From: Rikenellaceae bacterium | GTDB lineage: Bacteria; Bacteroidota; Bacteroidia; Bacteroidales; Rikenellaceae | DNA length: 64,000 nt | NCBI GenBank assembly: GCA_015060105.1 | Contig: SUZD01000004.1 | Span: forward strand, 74,891 to 138,890 | Reading direction: 5' to 3' | Part shown: piece after piece, positions 53,343 to 63,700 of the stretch | Numbering within the stretch: position 1 is the first letter of the stretch | How the letters are laid out: each line of letters opens with the position of its first letter | Notes under the pieces: model-generated | Databases searched by the model: none | Seen by the model: the letters and a program-made list of their open reading frames with translations, nothing else | Told to the model about the DNA's origin: nothing | Position numbers and translations under genes: made by a program

Positions 53343-54680
53343 ATGAAAAAGTTGTTTACAATCGTGTTCTTGGGCTTGATGCTTTGCGAGAGCGCTAATG
53401 CACAGTCCAAAATCTCCAATCAGGAGATGACTCACGACGGCAAAGTCGTTACGGTTGCTTTTGACATCGACACCGACGTAAAAGGTATTCCGTCAAGACG
53501 CAAAGAGGTTATCAAACCATTTATCTATGGCGACAAGGATACCGTATGGTTGGACGAAGTGATGGTTTATGGTCGCGGTCGTTATATGCGCGAAAAACAG
53601 GTAAACCACATCAACGGCGACAAGGATTGGGAACTTGGCGAAAATCAAACCCTCAAAGGTGGCGAGTTTGCTTACGAGTGTACCACTCCGCTGAAACGAT
53701 GGATGACTTCGGCCAACTTGGGCGTTAAACGCAGCATCGTTGGTTGTGCAAGATGTAACGAGGGTCAAACGGGTGAAGATTTGGCCGAGAATGTAGCTCT
53801 GTTCGAGGAGCCGGTACTGCCCGCAAGACGCACCCCTGCTTACGTTTTGGCAAATGCCGAGAAGTTCTGGGACTTCGGACAAGACGAGCTCGAAATTATA
53901 TTTAAGGTATCGAAAATCGAAATCGACTCGACCGTTTTCAACAACGAGGTTACCTTCGGTAAGATTCTCTCGGCAGTCGATAAAATTCACTCGAACCCCA
54001 ACTACAAACTCGACAAGATTCAGGTTGCCGGTTACGCATCGCCCGAGGGTCCTCCAAAATTCAATACCTGGTTGGGTGAGAATCGTGCCAAAGCCCTTAT
54101 CAACTACATCATCGCACAACGTCCCGATTACGGTCTTACCGAGAGCGACTTCGAGATTGTTAATGGCGAGGAGAACTGGGTAGGCCTCCGACGAGTGGTT
54201 GCAGCGAGCCAGATGGATTACAAAGACGAGGTGCTTGCAATCATCGACAACGAGAAGTGGTCGGGCGAGATGAAAAAACTCAAAATCGAAGAACTTGATC
54301 ACGGCTGGGTTTGGGCGAGAATGCTCCGCGAGATATATCCCCACCTGCGTAGCGCACGATACCTCTCGATATACTACGATTCGAGCGACGACAAAGCTGT
54401 CGAGGATATCAACGCCGCAAACGAGATGATTCGAGAGGGTAAATACAACGAGGCCCTCGAATTGGTAATCACTCACAAAGAGGATATGAGAGCTCACAAC
54501 ACTATCGGAGTCGCACTGATGATGCAACTGAAATTTGAAGAGGCGATGCCGTGGTTCGAGAAAGCGTTAAGTGGCAACTGCCCGTCGGCTCAAAGCAATA
54601 TCGACGCAATCAACGCCGAATACGAATTCGAGAAAGAGCAAAAAGAGATTCGAGATAACTATCTCAAACAGTATGAATAG
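53343..54680 (+). CDS. OmpA-like/TPR (DUF3868-type) fimbria-associated protein (cluster B)
   Basis: The 445-residue protein has a signal peptide (to ~20, SANA), an N-terminal beta domain (~25-190, DUF3868-like) with an unusual GCARCNEG Cys pair at 135-138, an OmpA-like region (~195-350) with VAGYASPEGPPKFN and GLRRVVAAS, and TPR-like helices at the end (NEMIREGKYNEALELV, FEEAMPWFEKAL). It matches the N-terminal part of the cluster A fusion plus extra domains, and resembles the truncated gene at base 1. The envelope location is clear; peptidoglycan contact is inferred from the OmpA likeness. Fifty bases precede the Mfa1-like gene. Confidence 0.83.
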   Translation: MKKLFTIVFLGLMLCESANAQSKISNQEMTHDGKVVTVAFDIDTDVKGIPSRRKEVIKPFIYGDKDTVWLDEVMVYGRGRYMREKQVNHINGDKDWELGENQTLKGGEFAYECTTPLKRWMTSANLGVKRSIVGCARCNEGQTGEDLAENVALFEEPVLPARRTPAYVLANAEKFWDFGQDELEIIFKVSKIEIDSTVFNNEVTFGKILSAVDKIHSNPNYKLDKIQVAGYASPEGPPKFNTWLGENRAKALINYIIAQRPDYGLTESDFEIVNGEENWVGLRRVVAASQMDYKDEVLAIIDNEKWSGEMKKLKIEELDHGWVWARMLREIYPHLRSARYLSIYYDSSDDKAVEDINAANEMIREGKYNEALELVITHKEDMRAHNTIGVALMMQLKFEEAMPWFEKALSGNCPSAQSNIDAINAEYEFEKEQKEIRDNYLKQYE

Positions 54681-54730
54681 ACAACTACAAAAAAACAGAA
54701 TAATTTATCAACTATTAAAACACTACAACT

Positions 54731-55879
54731 ATGAAAGCAACTAATTGGATTTTGACATCGTGCTTGGTAGCATTGACACTCGTTTCGTGCGAGAAGGACG
54801 AGAGTGCTCTCAACCAATCAACCAAGATGAAGAGTGTGACTGTTTCGTTGGAGAACGTTGTTTCGGGTACCCGAGGCGTCGCCACCGACAAAATTAACAA
54901 AGATGACGCAGTTGTCGTTAATGACTTCAAAATCTTCCTCACCGACGCTCAGGGTAAAGAGTACACCGCTCAAACTTCGAATGGCGCAGCGGCTGCTAAA
55001 AGCTATTGGAGCGCTTCGGATTTGGCTACTGACGGAATCCCCGTTGAGGCTGATTTCCACTATGTAGATCCCAACTGTACAACTGTTGTAGCGGTTGCCA
55101 ACATCGGTTCCGATATGACATTTGCAGAGTACACCGCACTTGCAGCGTTGGACATCGATGAGCAACAAGATGCAACCAATCTGGCTCTGTTCGACAGCAA
55201 GCCCCTGACCGAGAGTGGCGAGCACACCGACGTTAATACTGTTGATGGTATTACCTATCTTTCGAAAGTATATGAGGCTACTTTGGTTTTGACCCCCCGT
55301 ATCGCTCGTTTCGAGGTTGATGGTTTCCAAGTTAAGTTTGATGCAACCAGCCCCAAGTACAACAGCGTCGAGGTTAAGGACATCGCTTTCCAAAACTACT
55401 ATCCCGCAAGTGACCTCAAAACAGGCGAGGAGAGTGGCACTTTGGTAAATCACATCGCTGATTTGGCTAACCAATCGGAGGTTTACAACTGGTTCAACGG
55501 ACTTTCGACTACCAACTGGTATTGCGACAGCTTTGCAGATGGTGCCGTTGTTATGACTCCCGCCGATGACCTTACCGACACCCCCGCTCCTCTTGCATAC
55601 CACATGTTTGCAGGTGATGCAGTTCCCGTAATGGTTATCCGTCTGTTGGCAGACGACCTTCCCGCGTACATCTACACCAAGAGATTCCTCGATAGCAATG
55701 GTGACGAGATTACCGAGTTCAAAGAGGGTTACATCTATCGTATGAGCGCCGCCGGCGAGGTTTCGGGTGATGGTACCATCGTTATTCCCGAGGACGATAT
55801 CGATCCTATGGACCGCTGCCTTGACATCACTGTTGATGTTGCGAAATGGGCTGTTGAACTGATTACCCCCGAGTTCTAG
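54731..55879 (+). CDS. Mfa1-like major fimbrial subunit (cluster B)
   Basis: The 382-residue lipoprotein (LVSC, Cys20) has SGTRGV (Arg48) at the maturation-site position, then VVNDFKIFLTDAQGKEY, TVVAVANIGSDM, VLTPRIARFEVDGFQV, and VMVIRLLADDLPAYIYTKRF. It ends VDVAKWAVELITPEF, the W...TPEF ending shared with the following FimB-like protein and with Mfa1-type subunits. It is the only fimbrillin directly before the intercistronic hairpin and has strong codon bias, both fitting the role of bulk shaft subunit. Fimbriae of this type polymerise after Arg-specific removal of the N-terminal lipopeptide in P. gingivalis. Confidence 0.87.
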   Translation: MKATNWILTSCLVALTLVSCEKDESALNQSTKMKSVTVSLENVVSGTRGVATDKINKDDAVVVNDFKIFLTDAQGKEYTAQTSNGAAAAKSYWSASDLATDGIPVEADFHYVDPNCTTVVAVANIGSDMTFAEYTALAALDIDEQQDATNLALFDSKPLTESGEHTDVNTVDGITYLSKVYEATLVLTPRIARFEVDGFQVKFDATSPKYNSVEVKDIAFQNYYPASDLKTGEESGTLVNHIADLANQSEVYNWFNGLSTTNWYCDSFADGAVVMTPADDLTDTPAPLAYHMFAGDAVPVMVIRLLADDLPAYIYTKRFLDSNGDEITEFKEGYIYRMSAAGEVSGDGTIVIPEDDIDPMDRCLDITVDVAKWAVELITPEF

Positions 55880-55915
55880 GCACACAACACATACTAATTA
55901 CTCACACAACACTTC

Positions 55916-55948
55916 GGGAGGGGGCGAACCCCGTACCCCTCCCTTTTG
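55916..55948 (+). promoter_or_regulatory. Intercistronic terminator-like hairpin after the major subunit of cluster B
   Basis: GGGAGGGG and CCCCTCCC form a perfect 8-bp GC stem with a short T run (TTTTG). It lies in the 106-base gap before the FimB-like gene. A partial terminator here would give more major subunit than downstream products. Cluster A has a hairpin in the same relative place. Confidence 0.75.
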
Positions 55949-55985
55949 AAAACAAACTTTGCAATCTGTCAAAAACACGCAGAAT

Positions 55986-56882
55986 ATGAAACTAAAATCC
56001 TATATCTTATGCCTGCTGCTTGTCGGAGGACTCTCCACCTCCTGCATTAACGAGGATTTCAGCGACTGCCACAACATCTATCGCCTGGCTTTGAGCTATG
56101 TAGGTGATGGAACTCGCGAGATATTCCCCGAAAAGATTGACCGTGTGAATCTGTATGTTTTTGACGAACATAACAATTGCGTGGTCACTCGCCAACTCCC
56201 CGAGGAGGACGTTCAGGCTCGTCTGACAACACTTCCGCCACTCAATGCAGGTAACTACCGCGTGGTGTGCATCGGTAATGCATACAACACCGAGGTAAGT
56301 GGCTTGGAGTCGGGCGACTACAATCAGATGATTTTTGCCGACAAGGACTACAACAATGGAGAGGTTGTATCGGGCAATGATTCACTCTATTGGTCTTCGA
56401 TTAACTACGAGATTGCTCCGTTTGACGAGTACAAACAAATCGAGACCAAAACCACTCTCTTTGCCAGTTCGCACTACGATATAAAAGTGGAGGTCGTGGG
56501 ACTTCAATATATGACACGCGCGGCAGCTCCGAGCATCGAGTTGGTGAGAGTTTCTCCCCAAACCGACTTCGAGAACAATGCCAAGGGCACTCCCACAACC
56601 TATGTTATGGACATCAACCACAATGTCGCCAAGAATATGATGACGGCTTCGGCGAATATCATGCGCCACAACAACCACGAGGAGGTTTATCTTCGTCTGG
56701 TGGGCGATGCCGGAGAGTCGTTGATTCAGATTAACTTCGATCAGCACATCGAGGCCAACGACATTGATGTCTCGAAACACGAATGTATTATTCCATTCCG
56801 AATTGAGTTCATACCTAATGCGGCAACTGTAAGCGTTACAGTTCCCTCGTGGTACCTCGAAAATGTAACCCCCGAGTTTTAA
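55986..56882 (+). CDS. FimB/Mfa2-family fimbrial anchor lipoprotein (cluster B)
   Basis: The 298-residue lipoprotein (STSC, Cys20; then INEDFSDC) fits FimB/Mfa2: [58 protein letters not shown] and the final [11 protein letters not shown]. FimB/Mfa2 anchors the fibre in the outer membrane and limits its length in P. gingivalis. The start MKLKSYIL was preferred since it opens the lipoprotein signal. Fourteen bases separate it from the next gene. Confidence 0.86.
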   Translation: MKLKSYILCLLLVGGLSTSCINEDFSDCHNIYRLALSYVGDGTREIFPEKIDRVNLYVFDEHNNCVVTRQLPEEDVQARLTTLPPLNAGNYRVVCIGNAYNTEVSGLESGDYNQMIFADKDYNNGEVVSGNDSLYWSSINYEIAPFDEYKQIETKTTLFASSHYDIKVEVVGLQYMTRAAAPSIELVRVSPQTDFENNAKGTPTTYVMDINHNVAKNMMTASANIMRHNNHEEVYLRLVGDAGESLIQINFDQHIEANDIDVSKHECIIPFRIEFIPNAATVSVTVPSWYLENVTPEF

Positions 56883-56896
56883 TCATCATTACTACT

Positions 56897-58429
56897 ATGC
56901 TAAAAATGAATAACATACTGAAATATACGCTCCTCTCTCTGTTGGCTGCAACACTGTTGGTTGGTTGTCGTAAAGATGATGGTTTGTGGGATATGCCGAC
57001 AAGTCGCAAGGTGACTTTGGAACTCAATGTTTCGTCAGGCAAGGCAACTCGTGCCGAACTGACTGCCGAGGAGAAAAACATAAACGAATTGAGAATCTAT
57101 GCTTTCTACAACGATAAATCAATAGGATTCTTGAAACGTCAAAACACTACATTGGCAGAACATTTCTATATGGATCTCGAGTTGCCCGAGAGTGGTACAC
57201 ACACCATTGAACTTTATGCAGTCGCAAATGAGTCCGAGATGCTTTGGGAGAATAGCCCTGTAACTCTTGCAGACCAGATGACCAAAGCCGAACTTCAAGA
57301 GTTGAAATTCACCTCATTGGCTTCGGAGGAGGCGCTGCCCATGTATTGTAAAAGAGTTAAATCGATAAACGTTGATGCGATTTCGCCCGTCGCCAATACC
57401 GAGAACGGTCACGAGGGTCATTTCATTCTTGCTGACACCGTGATTATGAAGCTCCAACGATCGGTGGCAAAACTGTCGGTCTATGCGGCAAAAGTTCAGG
57501 GCGCATCGAGTAACCCGCAGATTCTGGGTGTCGAGATGCTGTCAGAAGGAACACGTAGTTATAACTATCTGTTCCCCCAAAGCAACAGCGTTCTCAATGC
57601 TATCGATTCGCGAGCCAATAACCGCATACTTCTGAGAACTCCGGTAACCATCACCAATGCCATTGCAGCGGACAATACTGCGGCTCGTGACGAGGTTAGC
57701 AATTATACCCAAGTTTTCAGTGGAGAATACCTTTACGAAGTAACCTATGGCTCATCGGCTTGGAATATTCCGTCGGGTGACGTGCGCGCAGCTGTACTTC
57801 ACATCGAGTATTCGCTTGGCGTCGGACAGACAGTTCGTCACGGTTACGTATATCTTCCGCCGATTGTTCGCAACAAGCACATCAAGGTTTGTATCCTGAT
57901 CAATGCCGAGGGCCAGATAATCATCAATTACGAGGTGGCAAAATGGGACGATGCAAATGTAGATAACCTCCATTTCGACTATCCGACCCACACCTATCTC
58001 CTCGAAAAGATACCGGCTACCAACGAGGAGACTAATGCGAAACCTCAAAATTCAGCATCGATGTCGGAGAGCAAGCCGTTTGTAGGCTACTTCCAGATGT
58101 ATTACCCCGAAAATGATGCTTGGCGTCCGACGTTGATGGGCCTTAATGGTTCGAGCTGCACAATCCGAGTGTACGATGTCGAGAGTAACACCGAGATCAC
58201 CTCCTTCCCGATTGACGCTTCCGAAAAATGGTATCGCATCGAGGTTTCGCCCAATGCTGGACATATGCAGGCCGGCGAGGAGGTGCTGTTGGCTGTAACG
58301 TACACCGCCGATGGATTTGACAATATCGAATACCTGCTCATAAACGGCTCGCAAAACCAATATTATTGGCCTTACGCAGGTGCTACTGCACAAGATGCCA
58401 ACTATGTCATAATCACAATGGAAAACTAG
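56897..58429 (+). CDS. Minor fimbrial subunit lipoprotein (FimC/Mfa3-like, cluster B)
   Basis: The 510-residue lipoprotein (LVGC, Cys24) has KATRAEL (Arg52), then fimbrial domains: INELRIYAFYNDKSIGFLKRQ, HTIELYAVANESEM, KLQRSVAKLSVYAAK, LHIEYSLGVGQTVRHGYVYLPPI, IIINYEVAKWDDANV. A third beta domain occupies ~385-510 (GYFQMYYPENDAWRPTLMGL). Order in the operon (after Mfa1- and FimB-like genes, before large tip genes) fits an accessory/tip-adapter subunit. ATG at 56906 is an alternative start. Seven bases to the next gene. Confidence 0.8.
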   Translation: MLKMNNILKYTLLSLLAATLLVGCRKDDGLWDMPTSRKVTLELNVSSGKATRAELTAEEKNINELRIYAFYNDKSIGFLKRQNTTLAEHFYMDLELPESGTHTIELYAVANESEMLWENSPVTLADQMTKAELQELKFTSLASEEALPMYCKRVKSINVDAISPVANTENGHEGHFILADTVIMKLQRSVAKLSVYAAKVQGASSNPQILGVEMLSEGTRSYNYLFPQSNSVLNAIDSRANNRILLRTPVTITNAIAADNTAARDEVSNYTQVFSGEYLYEVTYGSSAWNIPSGDVRAAVLHIEYSLGVGQTVRHGYVYLPPIVRNKHIKVCILINAEGQIIINYEVAKWDDANVDNLHFDYPTHTYLLEKIPATNEETNAKPQNSASMSESKPFVGYFQMYYPENDAWRPTLMGLNGSSCTIRVYDVESNTEITSFPIDASEKWYRIEVSPNAGHMQAGEEVLLAVTYTADGFDNIEYLLINGSQNQYYWPYAGATAQDANYVIITMEN

Positions 58430-58436
58430 AAGAACT

Positions 58437-60725
58437 ATGAAAAGAATATTTATAACTCTTGTAATCGCAGTTGTTTCGTTACAACTCTTCTCGTGCCAAC
58501 AGCACGAGGGCTTTGAGGCGCCGATGAACGAAGAGATTCTTCTTGATATTTCTTCTGTTAATACCCGTGCCGAGCATACTCAAACCGAGTCGTACGTAAG
58601 TCATCTCGATATCTTCATCTTCGAGCAGTCCGCAGGTGTGGCTGCAACCAAGTGCTACTACGAGCGCTATCAAGTAAACAACGAATCGACTATTACTTTG
58701 AACGCTCGCCGAAGCTCGTTCGCAGTAGGCGCTAACTACTACGTCTATCTGATTGCCAATAGCAACCTTTCGACCGAGCAGTTCGCCACAGTTGGCTCGC
58801 ATAGCGACCTTATCGATATGAAGCAACAAGACGAGTTGGTACACCTTACAGGACTTAACATCAGTGGTGCCCCCAAGTACTTCTTGATGGACGCTTTGGC
58901 CGAGAATGGCCCCGTTGTCCTCAATAATGGCAATGTCGCTGACAACACTATCCTCCGAGCAACTCTGCGTCGTGCAGCAGCCAAGGTGGTTATGAATGTC
59001 AAGGCCGGTACAAATATCTCTTTTGAGTCGTTCGGAATCGAGGAGGGCTCCGAGGGTGGACTTTACTACGTTCGTAACCTCCCGTACGACGCTTTCCTGC
59101 TCGGCGAGGCCAAGAGTGACAACGAGATTGAGGCGCTGACTCGTAACACCGCAAAGGGTAATAATGAGTACTTTGATTGGAATCCCGAAACTGATGCCGA
59201 GAATGTGTCGCTGACTGTATATGTATATCCCAACCACTGGTCGAATACAAGTATTCTCGAACACGAAACTTGTGTTGTTGTAAATCTTCCGTTGACCTAC
59301 ACCGATGGCAATGGCGAGGAACATTCTTCCCCCAATAGTTGGTATAAAATCCCGATGACAGGTGACGGATACTTCAAACGCAATAACTACTATGAGGTTA
59401 ACATCAATCTGAATCGTCCGGGTGCCATAACCGAGACAACTCCCATCGAAATCAACGATGTGTATTATCAGGTTGAGGATTGGACCGCACAAGATATCAA
59501 TGTCGGAGGCGAGGATAAACCCTCTTACCTGATGGTTAATAGAACCGAGTTGGAGATGCACAATGTCAATATTGATGAATCGACCCTCGAATTTGCTTCG
59601 TCGTCGCCGGTTACCATTTCGGTCAAAACAATCGAGGTTAATGGTGTGACAATCCCCGACGTTTATTACTTCGACAAATTCGACCGTAAGACCTACGTTA
59701 CACCGACTATCGTTGGCCAAACCAATGGCGGTATTCAGGGTAATATCACCGTGAACAGCCCCGTTCCCGACAACAAGACCATTCGTTACTTCACTCTGGT
59801 TGTAACTAACCAAGAGGGTATCACCAAGGAGATTTCGGTGCGTCAGTATCCGTTGGTTTATGTGGTTAATACTTTGAGTTCGTACTCCTATCGTAGCGAT
59901 ATGCTCGGAGATGCGGCCAATGAGCAAAGCTGGGCTAAACACTACGAGGATCGTTCGCAATATTCGAGATTTGCAGTATCTTACAGCGATGGCGTACAAT
60001 CGCTCAATCGTGGTGGCAGCAAATCGTCGGGCTTCTTCGTATCGAAGTACGTTAGCGAGACTTATAGCAGTGGTGACAACAAAGGTTTGTCGAATGTGCG
60101 CTACTATACAGGCTCTTCGACGGGCTCGTTCAACAACCCCTACAACGCCCGTATGTACCACATTCGAATTATGTCAACCTCGAACGAGTACATCATCGGT
60201 AAACCCAAAATCACCAATGGCATTACCGACTCGGGTAGCGATAACGCCAAGATTGTGTCGCCCTCATTTATGATTGCTTCGCGTCTGGGAACTCTTACCA
60301 CAAGCCTTATCTCCTTCGACGAATCGACAGCACCCAGCCCTTCGGATTATGGCGCAAGATACAGCTATGGACGATGGACATGGCCGACAGGCTCGGATAG
60401 AGATGGCTACGAAGCTGCCACAACGAAATGGACCAACGACAACTATTTGAAGGTATATGCCGAGCATTGCAAGCAATATGTCGAGGTTTATGATCCTGAT
60501 GGCGACTCCAATACCGATAACTCGGTACACCTCCGCGACTGGCGATTGCCTACCGAGGCCGAGTTGAAGATTATATACGACTTCCAGGGTAACAAGGGCG
60601 CAGATGCCGATGCTATTGACTATCTGCTTAATGCCGGAGCTTATTTCAGCGCAAGCGGCCCTGTTACAAACCCCAAAAACGATATGGACGGAACTTCGGT
60701 TCGCTGTATCCGTGATGCTTTCTAA
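58437..60725 (+). CDS. Fimbrial tip-type lipoprotein with FISUMP-like C-terminal domain (cluster B)
   Basis: The 762-residue lipoprotein (FSC, Cys20) carries VNTRAEH (Arg44), then fimbrial domains (SHLDIFIFEQSAG, YYVYLIANSNLS, LRATLRRAAAKVVMNVKAG, TVYVYPNHWSNTS), an Ig-like middle (~360-480) and a C-terminal domain (~570-762) with YEVYDPDG-like text, HLRDWRLPTEAELKIIYDFQ and GTSVRCIRDAF. Its counterpart in cluster A is 39165-41513. The C-terminal domain is related to Fibrobacter-type paralogous domains with a C-type-lectin-like look. A binding role is inferred; the ligand is unknown. Confidence 0.8.
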   Translation: MKRIFITLVIAVVSLQLFSCQQHEGFEAPMNEEILLDISSVNTRAEHTQTESYVSHLDIFIFEQSAGVAATKCYYERYQVNNESTITLNARRSSFAVGANYYVYLIANSNLSTEQFATVGSHSDLIDMKQQDELVHLTGLNISGAPKYFLMDALAENGPVVLNNGNVADNTILRATLRRAAAKVVMNVKAGTNISFESFGIEEGSEGGLYYVRNLPYDAFLLGEAKSDNEIEALTRNTAKGNNEYFDWNPETDAENVSLTVYVYPNHWSNTSILEHETCVVVNLPLTYTDGNGEEHSSPNSWYKIPMTGDGYFKRNNYYEVNINLNRPGAITETTPIEINDVYYQVEDWTAQDINVGGEDKPSYLMVNRTELEMHNVNIDESTLEFASSSPVTISVKTIEVNGVTIPDVYYFDKFDRKTYVTPTIVGQTNGGIQGNITVNSPVPDNKTIRYFTLVVTNQEGITKEISVRQYPLVYVVNTLSSYSYRSDMLGDAANEQSWAKHYEDRSQYSRFAVSYSDGVQSLNRGGSKSSGFFVSKYVSETYSSGDNKGLSNVRYYTGSSTGSFNNPYNARMYHIRIMSTSNEYIIGKPKITNGITDSGSDNAKIVSPSFMIASRLGTLTTSLISFDESTAPSPSDYGARYSYGRWTWPTGSDRDGYEAATTKWTNDNYLKVYAEHCKQYVEVYDPDGDSNTDNSVHLRDWRLPTEAELKIIYDFQGNKGADADAIDYLLNAGAYFSASGPVTNPKNDMDGTSVRCIRDAF

Positions 60726-60758
60726 ACCTAATTATTGACAAGAAATAAATGAACAACT

Positions 60759-63700
60759 ATGAAACACGCTATTAAATACTTCTTTGTAACCCTATTGGGT
60801 TCCTTGGCCCTCTTGGTATCTTGTCAGTATGAGGATATGCCTTATGATGGTGATACAGACGAGGAAGGTTATCGCACCATAGAGTTTATGGTGTCTGTTC
60901 CGGATATGCCCGTTGTTAATACCCGTGCGGTTGATCCCGATGGCGGAGGTGTACAACAGATGACTGTGTTCTGTTTCGATGCCAACGACCTGTTTATTTC
61001 GACCGTCACTGTGGCGCTCACTCCCGATGGCAATACCCCTTCGTTGAGTGGTAAGTTCAAGGTGAAAGTTCCCGACCATACCGTAACTCTCCAACTTGTG
61101 GGTAACCAGAACCTTACCTACTTCCGCGAGGACAACTATCGTGGTATGTCGGAGATAGATGTTATGGCATCGTTGGAGGCTTCGGCGGGTCGTATGATTT
61201 ATTGGGCACGCGAGACTATCGAAACTCTTCCCACTCACAACACAGTGGACAACCCCGTGAAGTTGTTGCGTAATCAGGCGAAAATTACCCTTAATGTGGA
61301 CGATAGCAAGACCAACTTTGTCGATAAAGGTTGGGTTGTGGTGAACTCCAATGCGTTTGGAACGGTTGCGCCTTATAGTCCCGACCATGGTGGCTTTGTG
61401 AAACCGACTATCGACGCCCCCTTTGTTACGCTGCCCGAGAATCGAGCAAAATTGGGTGATTTTATCGACGTGCGCACCCATGCCGAGGAGTATATCTTCG
61501 AGACCGAGAATACGGATTCAGACCCCATTGACTTCATTCTCAAAGGCTCGCAAAACGGAGGCCCCGATTTGTATTATCGTATATCGTTTATCGACCAGAT
61601 GGGCAACAACGTGATGATTATGCGTAATCACCACTATACTGTGAATATTGTTGGCGAACTCTACTACGGACAACCCACTTTCGAGCAGGCTCTCGAAGCT
61701 CCTGCAACCAACAATGTTTGGGTGTCTATCTCGGAGGATATTGCCGAAGTACAAGATAGCGAATATCGTTTGGCGGTGGATAAAACATCGGTTGTTATCT
61801 GCGAAAATGAGTTCGAAAGCCCCAATAACTACTATCTCTACTATACTATCGAGAGTCTTAAAGGCGAAAGCCTGACGCAGGCCAGCGTAACTTGGAAAGA
61901 TGGTAATAATGTTGCAGCCAGCAACTTTACACACACGTTTGACGCTACCACAGGTCGCGGTACTTTGGTTATTTCGCTCAACGACATGGACTCCGAGCAA
62001 AAACGCGAGGGTACTCTCTTTATCAAAAAGGGTCGTTTGTCGCGCGAAATCAAGGTCATTACCGTCAAGGAGCAGAGTTTCGTTCCGGCGTGGATTACAA
62101 CCAATGTCTATGGCGTAGGTACGGGCGAGAACGTGACAATGATGTTCACCATTCCGGACGAATGTCCCGAGGAGCTCTTCCCGATGGACGTATTGGTGTC
62201 GGTTAATGCGCTTGATGTTCGTCACTCTTCGGGTATGATTCTTCCGATTATTCGTCAGGGCGAGGAGGGCTACGGCGAGGATAACGGCTTGGGTTACAAG
62301 TATGTGCTTACCGTAAACTCGACTGGTAAACAACGTGTGTATTTCGAAACAGCGTTGGAGCACGAAACAGGTGACGTGGTTGATGTAACCATCGAGGCTG
62401 CAAACTTTGAAACGCTGACCAAACGAGCAACATTCCAATCCAGCGTCGATAATTGGATTATTTTGGATAATCTGCGCTCATATTCGGCTGTACAACCTGC
62501 CGACGAGGTGATTTACTTCTATCTGGTACCTCAAAAGGTCAATGCTGTGGTTGAGTTCGAAACACACCTTGGTACCAATATCGTATGGAATAGCGACCAC
62601 ACTATCAACTCCTATACGCAAGTGGCTCCCCAGGCTAACGATGAGTTCCTTCTCTACTCGCGCTCTCTTGACCACCATGAGAATCGCACCGATTTGGACT
62701 TTACATTCTACGAGGTGGCAAGCGAGAACTGGGCAACAGGAGGTCGCGTGTATGGCTTTACTCGTAACGCAGTGGCCGGAGAGATGCAGGGAAGCGCGGT
62801 ATTTCATATGATTACCAACCGTCCGAAAAGTGCCGAGGTGGTACGTATCGCATCGAACCCCCAAGGAGCTGTATCGGTAACAGGTAGCGGCTATTGCAAT
62901 GGCTCGCAATATCGTTCGGCTATCTTTGAGCTGGCGAATTTCCACCCCTTCCACTTTGCAGCACAAATCAATGGTCAGGGTACTGTGATTATTGGTGAAC
63001 AGGAGGAGGTTGTCGATGATGTAACTTTGAGCTATCTGCCCAACCAACCCGTTGAGATTGCTTTCGACGTAACAAGCTTTACTTCGTCCATTCGTGGCAA
63101 CGACAACCAAATTCTGCCCGAAAGCGAGCAAAAATCGGTGGATCCGTTTGGCACAGCATTTGACATCTATATCGACGCTCCGATGTTGGCTCTCGACAAA
63201 ACCGACCAACTCTATCTTGATGGCAAAGTTGAGGAGCACCCGACCATTCCCGGCCGATTTGTGTACCACGTAGCCGAAACACGCGAGCAGGAGAAAGCAG
63301 GAACCATCTCGGCTTTGGGTGTTGATTTGAAGAGTGTCGTATCGCAAGAGGGCGAGCGCAAGGTGATTAAGTTCAAGACTACTGATATTGTGACCTCGGG
63401 CGAGATTACTATCAGTGCTGATGAGTCGAAGGTTGTGTACTATACCAAGCGTTTCAAAGTGCAAAACAGCTCGATTACAGGACGTTTGCAATATGAACGC
63501 GCCGAGGATAATGCTGTCGTAGATATTCCGGCAGGAGCATTCGTGCCCTTCGAGGTTGAGCCTACGTACAACCGAATTGGTACAATCTCTATTGGCGAGG
63601 GTGGCCGTTTCGAGTTGCGTTTGCGTGGTGAGTATGAGTATGATTGGAATACCGACAACGTGAAATTGCAATATACCGACGAGAACGGTGTTGTTTATGA

